From contig CAJQUW010005296.1 of assembly GCA_907163375.1 (NCBI GenBank), forward strand, positions 372,001 through 436,000: 64,000 nucleotides of DNA, read 5' to 3'. A program made the translations under genes and the position numbers. Positions 58,621 to 64,000 of the stretch are shown here, piece after piece. The notes below the pieces were generated by a model. It was given only the letters and a program-made list of their open reading frames with translations, was not told the origin of the DNA and searched no databases. Within the stretch, counting starts at the first letter, position 1, and each line of letters starts with the position of its first letter. Source of the DNA: Prostheceraeus crozeri. Taxonomy: Eukaryota; Platyhelminthes; Polycladida; Euryleptidae.

Positions 58621-58719
58621 AATTCTGTGATTTGGAATACCTCTCCCACAGAATTAGACAGGTTGTCTCTTCTTCCGTTTGACTACACCATTTCCATGTT
58701 AAGTTCAGAACTCTGAATT

Positions 58720-59215
58720 TATATTTGCGACTTCATCATTTCTTTATGCGAATATGTCATTTTAATTTCAGATTTATTCAAAACAGTTTACTAATTGATC
58801 ACTTATTTTTAATCACTTAAGAATTGGTCACTTTAATTTCAGTGTTCATCACATATATTTGATCTTTCAATTCTTATATTTAAGATAATAGAAAATATTT
58901 CAGAATAAATCACTTATTTTCAAGAATTCAGCATTTATATATCATCATTGAGAATTAGTCATTTATAATTCAGATATCATCATTTATATTTCAATTACCT
59001 AATTTATATTTAAGAAAAGGTTACTTAATTTTTTGATTAGATCATTTATATTTCAGATAAGAATTGAAGTTGCGACTCCATCATTTATATTTCAGATAAT
59101 CAGCATTTCTATTTCAGAAAACACGATTTAAATTCCATTCTGTCAGTTTTATATTGAGAAGAAATCACTTTAATTCGAGAGCGAAATTCATGACACAACA
59201 GTTATCCGAGATCAT
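58720..59215. repeat. degenerate tandem repeat, about 20-25-bp unit
   Basis: Variants of TCATTTATATTTCAGATAA recur many times, with unit spacing that drifts. No gene. Confidence 0.7.
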
Positions 59216-59270
59216 TTATAAGTGGCCTTTGTAATCAAAGTCAATGATTTCATACTGAAGGTCTGCAACA

Positions 59271-59660
59271 ATGGAGATGTCAGAGAATTGTGCTATCTGT
59301 CTTCGGACAATGTTGAAGGACAGCTTACGTCTTTTACTGCCTTGTTTTCATTACCTGCATCAACAATGTTCTACTCAAATAGTAGAAGATAATAATCCGA
59401 GGTGCCCCATTTGACGTGAAGACATAGAAGATTCTGAAGTGGTCGAACATCGAAATTATAAGAAATATCTACCAAAAGACAGAGAACGAATAGTCGAATG
59501 TGGAGACAAAGGTGGAGACTGGCGTGGCCTAGCAAAATCACTCAATGTAAATATGAAGACTGCCTACGGATGGGTTCGAAGTGGCGAGACAAGTGGAAAA
59601 GCTCGAGGTGGATATAAGCAAAAAATCCTGAGTGATGAGCAGATGGCTGTGAGTAGTAAG
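59271..59660 (+). pseudogene. RING finger joined to helix-turn-helix segment, TGA at last RING Cys
   Basis: Start MEMSENCAICLRTM: a C3HC4 RING follows (CAIC, PCFHYLHQQC, RCPI) in which the codon expected for the last cysteine pair is TGA (59,408-59,410 region). The same frame continues through EHRNYKKYLPKDRERIVE and DWRGLAKSLNVNMKTAYGWV, a transposase-type helix-turn-helix, then RGGYKQKILSDEQM. Coding resemblance ends at about 59,650 where GTGAGTAG could be a splice donor; the remaining 60 open codons are GC-rich and unconvincing. Possibly a ubiquitin ligase with DNA-targeting part; inference only. Confidence 0.62.
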
Positions 59661-60157
59661 CAAAACTCCACTTCTGGACCGCGCAAGATGGCCGCCATCG
59701 CTGCGTCCCCCCCCTCTGGCACGGCAGAGTGTCGTGGTCGGCCGCCGTGGTGCTTCGTGTCTGAGTCCCCCCCCCTCTGGAACGATGGAGTGTCGTGGTG
59801 GACTTGGGCGACCGCCAGGATTAGTCTTGAGGCTATAGTGTGTGATGCTTTTGGTGCAATCTGCTGAATGTTGGGTTGTAAAATGGGTTGTTTCGAGTGG
59901 AAGGAGTGGTCGGATGAGAAAACGGAGGTCGGATTCGTGTTCAGCGTGAAATTCTGCATCGGTAGGGTGAGTTTCAAGGCAATCGGTGAGAAAAAAATTT
60001 CAACATTTTTCGAAAAACGACAGAGTTAGAATTTGGGACGTTTTGGTGTGTAGCGCCCAAACGAAGCATCGGATGAGAAAACGGATGCCAGATTTGGAAT
60101 CAACTTGATGTTATTGTCCAATGAGGATCATCATCCAATGAGAATCAAGCATTTCTT

Positions 60158-60165
60158 TATAAATA
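60158..60165 (+). promoter_or_regulatory. TATA box of the spliced gene
   Basis: TATAAATA lies 108 bp upstream of an ATG that is directly followed by an intron donor; a start-site-like TCATTCC lies about 30 bp downstream. Confidence 0.6.
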
Positions 60166-60265
60166 GCGAGCCTTCCACAGCGAGAATCATTCCATCGTTG
60201 AATCACACGAGTGACGGACGCACATTTTCTCTCTCCCTAGTTCCCTGTTCTATTATCCAACTAAA

Positions 60266-61040
60266 ATGGTAAGTCGCTACTTCCCTCCCTCTCCTCCTTT
60301 GAACGTAAACTTAATACAATCTTTTTTCATTTTCAGGCATCTACTCCATCTACTGCACTAGTAGGACAAAATGGCGGTCAAACGTTACAAGGTTCGCTAC
60401 GGTCAGATCATCTACAACTGAGGCCAGTGGAAGAAACAACCAAGGTACATAATCCTACACCGCTACAGCGTAAATTTAAACAAGCCTTGCGTTATGATGA
60501 TCATAGCGTAGTACTCCAAACGGGAATGCTCCCTTCCACGGATGTCAAGATAATGCACAATCAGTATGGGGACTACATACTGATCCCCGTGAGTCCGTAC
60601 ATTCGCCACCAACTGGATATTATTGAGGAGTACGTGACATTAAATATGGACATTCCTACTCCTCTTGCTCAAGAGTGGAAGGCGAGAGATGACAAGGATA
60701 CTCCCTAGAGAAAGATTTGGGATGGTAATCACATTTGCCTACCGGTATCACATTGGTGTACTTACTATAAGAAGGATGGAGATCATTCAATACCCATCAG
60801 ATGTGATGAGCTCGGAGAAGGTACTTGGGATATCCTTTTCAAAGTGAATGGGCTATATTATGGTCGACACAAGGATAATAAAATAGCCTCTCTCTCCATG
60901 CATATGGCCATCCATCCTATATATTCCGAAACCACCCAACGTGGACGACATAATTGATCAAATCCTTAACAGCAGTGGTACGAAGCGCAAGTCGGAGAAG
61001 AATGCTACATCAAAACGCAAATCAAAGAAGGAGAATTGCT
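60266..61040 (+). pseudogene. spliced unknown gene, start codon in its own mini-exon, broken
   Basis: ATG at 60,266 is followed at once by GTAAGT; a pyrimidine tract and TTTTCAG end a 68-bp intron at 60,336, and the frame continues ASTPSTALVGQNGG, VVLQTGMLPSTDVKI, GDYILIPVSPYIRHQLDI. An in-frame TAG at 60,706 is followed in the same frame by IWDGNHICLPVSHWCTYYK and GTWDILFKVNGLYYG; a shift near 60,940 leads to a basic, nuclear-signal-like tail (KRKSEKNATSKRKSKKE). The beta-rich middle could be an OB-fold single-strand-binding protein, but I do not recognise the family. Confidence 0.58.
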
Positions 61041-61076
61041 AGTCCTTTCCTAACTCTACCCTATGACAATTCGCTT

Positions 61077-61222
61077 ATGTGCTTTGAGTGTCGTATACGT
61101 GGTCTTATTAGATACATTTTACTTCTTCGTTGCCATCATATCATTTGTGTATTTTGTCGTGAAAAGCATCGATGTAATTCTTCATTTTGTAATATGTTAA
61201 TATGTTATAGAACGTTTCCTTA
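61077..61222 (+). CDS. small RING-like zinc protein
   Basis: From MCFECRIRG the spacing CFEC, then LLRCHHIICVFC, then HRCNSSFC and ICYRTFP gives a RING-like C3HC4 arrangement in about 48 residues. I take the Met directly before the first cysteine as start; an upstream Met at 60,954 would overlap the previous gene's tail. Probably a minimal E3-type or structural zinc domain. Confidence 0.5.
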
Positions 61223-61262
61223 GATGTGTAAATTTCCGTTTTAGGCTTCTATCATCATTTTT

Positions 61263-61794
61263 ATGGATTGTGAGGGTGAACCTGTACAGGAGCTCAGTGC
61301 TATTGCTATGAACAATTGGACATATCAGATTGTTAGTGTCTATCATCAACATGCCAACTGCGATCCCAATGTTGATCAATGGGCGAGAAAACACATTCAT
61401 GGACTTAATCTGAAATATTTGCAAGACTATGGCTTTTCTTGTGAAAGTGCTCTTCTTATTGACTTTAAACGATGGTTAGCTGCTTTCAATGTTATACGCA
61501 TCTTTTGTAATAATCCTGGTAAGGAGAGGAAAGTATTTCCCAATCTAATCATTGATGATATTTTGCTCCGCCTTTGGGATAGTAGAGTGAATCAACATTA
61601 TCATGAAGTCACGAAACGTTTTAAGGATTTGTGTGTTCCTATTTTGTCTGTTCGTTGTAGTAGCTACGTTCATAACCAATGCTTTCTTTCCTCCTTACCT
61701 CAACACTGCCAAAGTCCTGTATGGTTATCATTGCTCGCTGTATGATAGTTATCAGCTGTATCTATTTTATCTCTTTCAAACCATTGATTTATAA
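61263..61794 (+). pseudogene. DnaQ/DEDD-like 3'-5' exonuclease, one frameshift
   Basis: MDCEGEPVQELSAIAMN supplies the DxE pair of DEDD exonucleases; IHGLNLKYLQDYGF and LIDFKRWLAAFNVIRIF follow, then NPGKERKVFPNLIIDDILL with a further acidic pair and a HYHEVTKRFKD segment. After about 61,690 the coding signal moves frame into YGYHCSLYDSYQLYLFYL and stops at 61,792-61,794. Such exonucleases accompany some virus-like elements, probably for proofreading or end processing. Family call is from motif order. Confidence 0.6.
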
Positions 61795-61881
61795 TGCATG
61801 CTTGTTACCGTTATTCAATAAATGTTACTATGAGAAGAGTTGTTGTTTTCATGCAATGGATGGGATAGATAAAGGGCGATC

Positions 61882-62293
61882 ATGTCTTTCTCAAACGACT
61901 GCGGAACATTACGTTTTCATAGGCAAAGTTTAAAAGGAGCTGTTCAAGATTATGTGATAAAATTTCATAAAGATGAGGACCGACATCGAAGCAGGGGTCG
62001 ATGATGCTAGCACTCTCTTTCTAGAGTTAATGAATACATTCTCTGATAGCATTATCATGGCGCGATTAGTTGCGAAAATTAAGTTTAGTCATTTTGGAAA
62101 GGAAGAGGTGGAAAGTCGCTCTTTCCATTTTGCTTCTTATTCAATGGAAGTGGTAGATCACCCCCAAGAATTTTTTAAAAGACATATGATAAAAATTGCT
62201 GAACGTTTTAACGCATTTAACCATCATGGTAGCAGTCTAGTGATTGAAGCGATTTCAGATATTCACATTCAACTTTCCATAAAGAAAAATTGA
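61882..62293 (+). pseudogene. unknown gene resembling an N-terminal polymerase-associated segment
   Basis: First part LRFHRQSLKGAVQDYVIKF, shift near 61,975, then DDASTLFLELMNTFSDSII and an alpha/beta pattern ending FKRHMIKIAERFNAFN and HHGSSLVIEAISDIHI. The last part recalls the segment before the insertion/finger region of protein-primed polymerases (GSGW..v.i..l.i), but the polymerase itself does not follow. Function unassigned. Confidence 0.45.
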
Positions 62294-62450
62294 AAATGCA
62301 GTGGTACTTGATTGTAGCACAACTGGTTTTCGAGCTATGTCTGCTCACTCTCGAAGTATATTCCTTCTGTACATGCGTCTATTATTTAGAAAAGGCTAGC
62401 AATTCATATCTTCAAAAAGACTTGCTATAGACATCAGTAACGGTGAAACT

Positions 62451-62650
62451 ATGTGTTGCGATGTATGTAAGCGAAAGGATGGAAATGAAAAGCGCATCTT
62501 CAAGAGATGTAAGCATGCTTTTTGTCAACGCTGTTTCATACGTAATTGCATTCAACTTTGCCAATGTAACCACTGTGATATTGCTCATTTCGAGTGTCAC
62601 TTATGTCGCAATAGTTAGTACCTATGCAAATGTGGTAAAGATAGGTTTTA
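62451..62650 (+). pseudogene. third RING-like protein, C-terminus after a TAG
   Basis: MCCDVCKRKDGNEKR, then RCKHAFCQRC, CIQLCQCNHC and FECHLCRNS: a cysteine-rich RING-like domain with extra pairs. A TAG at 62,615 precedes ten further codons in frame (YLCKCGKDRF). Small, probably cytosolic; role inferred as ubiquitin-related at most. Confidence 0.55.
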
Positions 62651-62669
62651 GCAAAGACTAACACGGAAA

Positions 62670-63059
62670 ATGGCGAAACGTAAAATGGCGAAAACGTAAA
62701 AAGTCAAAAGTTTTCTTCAGCCATTCAAAGCTCTCCGACGAATGAAAGCAAATCAGCGATACAATGCTATACGACATGCTAACGATAAATTCATTTGTGA
62801 AATTATTTCTCATGTGAGGAAGTTGAGGACGAAGAAATTAGCGCCAAAACAACGAAAGTTACTTAAGCGATATGCTACGAAATTGCGTTTCATCTCCAAT
62901 CCTAAAGTCACCCTTCAAAGAAAGAGGAAAACTCTAACACAAAAGGGCGGTTTCCTTTCAGCAATACTTCCAATGATAGCTCCTGCGTGGGCAACCTATT
63001 TGTTAATATCTTTGGCTCTAAGCGTTATTTATGAAAATGTTGAATCTCAAAGTGATTAA
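62670..63059 (+). pseudogene. basic protein with C-terminal hydrophobic segment (Polinton pX/mu-like), TAA near start
   Basis: MAKRKMAKT then an in-frame TAA (62,697), then an uninterrupted part from 62,742: a helical start, LRTKKLAPKQRKLLKRYATK, QRKRKTLTQKGGFLSAILP and a hydrophobic end. Short proteins with a K/R-rich helix followed by QKGGFL and a hydrophobic run sit next to the packaging ATPase in many Polinton-like elements and are thought to be virion core or membrane-lytic proteins. Translation might start at the Met at 62,742, avoiding the stop. Its stop abuts the next ATG. Confidence 0.6.
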
Positions 63060-63680
63060 ATGGATTTCAGACTTCAATGTGATAAAGTTCTGACTGTATC
63101 AGGTCCATCTCATGCAGGTAAAACTGTTTTTCACGCTGAATTTATTGGATAAAAGAAGGGAGTTGTTTAAGGAACCTATCAATCGAGTGATTTGGTGTTA
63201 TGGTATTTATCAACCGTCGCTGTTTCAGGAATTGCAAAGTCGCAACTTTATTCGACATGAAGGAATTATTCCAGTGGATAAACTTCAGTCTAATGATGTT
63301 GTTGTATTGGATGATTTATTCAAAGAAAGTAAGAATTCAAAAGATGTTACAGATATGTTCACTCGCGCAGCACACCATAAAAGGTGTTTTATCATCTATA
63401 TTACACAAAATTTGTTTCCTGATGGAAACGAAGCTCGTACACGAAACCTGAATACACACTATTATGCTATTTTCAAGAATCCGCGAGATAAAAGTCAATT
63501 TGAAATTTTAGCGCGACAAGTTGCACCCAGAGGATCAAAAGCCTTAATTGAAATTTTTCAAGCAGCTACTGAAAAACCATTTACTGTTACTTATTCATAG
63601 ACTTTACGCAAGAGTGTCCGGAAGAATTTAGATTTCGAAGTGATATTTTGAAAACTCCCATGATTATCTACAAACTATGA
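63060..63680 (+). pseudogene. genome-packaging ATPase, two frameshifts
   Basis: ATG directly follows the previous stop. Walker A VSGPSHAGKT (63,092-63,121), a shift at about 63,130, then INRVIWCYGIYQPSLFQEL, Walker B NDVVVLDDLFKE, FTRAAHHKRCFIIYITQNLF and YAIFKNPRDKSQFEILARQV, the strongly conserved core of Polinton/adintovirus A32-type ATPases. Another shift at about 63,598 leads into FTQECPEEFRFRSDI, the usual C-terminus. It would package DNA into capsids. Distinct from the ATPase at 50,623. Confidence 0.9.
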
Positions 63681-64000
63681 GTTCTTATTCTCGCATGATT
63701 GTTATTCCTCAGGATGAATATGTACAATAGACTGCCATGCAGCAAGTAAAGCAACCTCTTGCAAATCAAATGTATAGGAAAGAAATAGATTATCAGCAAA
63801 ATGTTCACATCAAAGATCCACATCGTCCTTACTTCTTCACCAAACTTAACCTGAATCAATTGAAAAAATCTCCCATAATCCTCCACCTCATAAACACCAA
63901 TACATCTTACACCAAACTCCACAATCTCTCCATCCACACCCAAATCTCAATAACCCTACATAATATATCCCCCAACCACATAAATCACTCTTCTCCCACC
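63677..64000 (+). pseudogene. gene following ATPase, TAG, runs off window
   Basis: MSSYSRMIVIPQDEYVQ, then TAG, then MQQVKQPLANQMYRKEIDYQ. Polinton-like elements often have a short gene after the ATPase starting with a similar ...LiviP.eey pattern, so this is plausible. Its ATG overlaps the ATPase TGA by 4 nt (ATGA). Beyond 63,862 the sequence lacks G and the reading is unreliable. Confidence 0.5.
63863..64000. other. 138-nt tract with no G
   Basis: From 63,863 to the last base there is not one G, in sequence that otherwise has normal C, A and T content and no repeat unit. Confidence 0.9.

Larger units (their letters stand above)
59216..64000. mobile_element. second Polinton-like/adinto-like module, partial
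   Basis: A rightward gene cluster with packaging ATPase, pX-like basic protein, exonuclease and three RING-like proteins. Base composition is visibly less AT-rich than the 36.8-54.5 kb element and its genes are not close copies of it. The left terminus is not visible (I found no inverted partner) and the right side leaves the window. Most genes carry lesions. Confidence 0.7.

Noticed and set aside
59661-59867. C-terminal extension of the RING/HTH frame
   Set aside because: GC-rich, proline-rich translation without family features, after a likely splice donor.
1-64000. tRNA, rRNA, CRISPR and bacterial operon signals
   Set aside because: No cloverleaf boxes, rRNA segments or spacer arrays; tandem repeats seen are minisatellites or transposon parts.

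Overview
The window is animal nuclear DNA made almost entirely of transposable elements and virus-like integrants; I found no convincing single-copy host gene, rRNA, tRNA or CRISPR array. The mix (piggyBac, P-like/THAP, hAT, Harbinger, Tc1/mariner, a Transib-like end, a Penelope-like element, Polinton/Maverick) points to a metazoan, plausibly a marine invertebrate. I cannot name the species.

Layout. 1-9.9 kb: a broken piggyBac transposase, then three non-autonomous hAT-type elements delimited by 8-bp target duplications. 9.9-19.4 kb: a Penelope-like fragment, a decayed THAP gene, and a P-element-like THAP transposase cut by a 1.7-kb insert whose ends start CACAGTG and which is flanked by a 5-bp duplication (Transib-like); a MADF-bearing MITE abuts its start codon. 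19.4-27.4 kb: a long-inverted-repeat element filled with nested hAT-type MITEs. 27.4-33.6 kb: nested hAT elements with a ZMYM1-type transposase relic and a 1.67-kb foldback element built of five plus five inverted units. 33.6-36.8 kb: a minisatellite split by a hAT MITE, then a small MITE.

36,794-54,500: a complete 17.7-kb Polinton/Maverick with a 6-bp target duplication (GCTGTC) and terminal inverted repeats beginning AGTAGTATATAGTG. It carries a C5 adenain-like protease, retroviral-type integrase, parvovirus-type PLA2 domain, predicted major and penton-like capsid proteins, a fibre-like protein, protein-primed DNA polymerase, packaging ATPase and membrane protein. Five genes are open; the others carry stops or 1-nt shifts, mostly in homopolymers. 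Unusually, GC-rich paired palindromes with 2-6-nt (mostly 3-nt) loops are scattered inside or at the ends of its genes.

54.5-59.2 kb: unassigned DNA and a Tc1/mariner transposase interrupted by a Harbinger-type MITE. 59.2-64 kb: the left part of a second, unrelated Polinton-like or adinto-like module (three RING-like proteins, one joined to a helix-turn-helix segment; a spliced gene with a TATA box; DnaQ-like exonuclease; small basic hydrophobic protein; packaging ATPase). It runs off the right edge.

The Polinton genes together would specify integration (integrase), replication (protein-primed polymerase on inverted-repeat termini), virion maturation (protease), packaging (ATPase), shell (capsid proteins) and entry (fibre, PLA2, membrane-active proteins). 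In the state seen here the element cannot make a complete set of these proteins unless some breaks are assembly errors.
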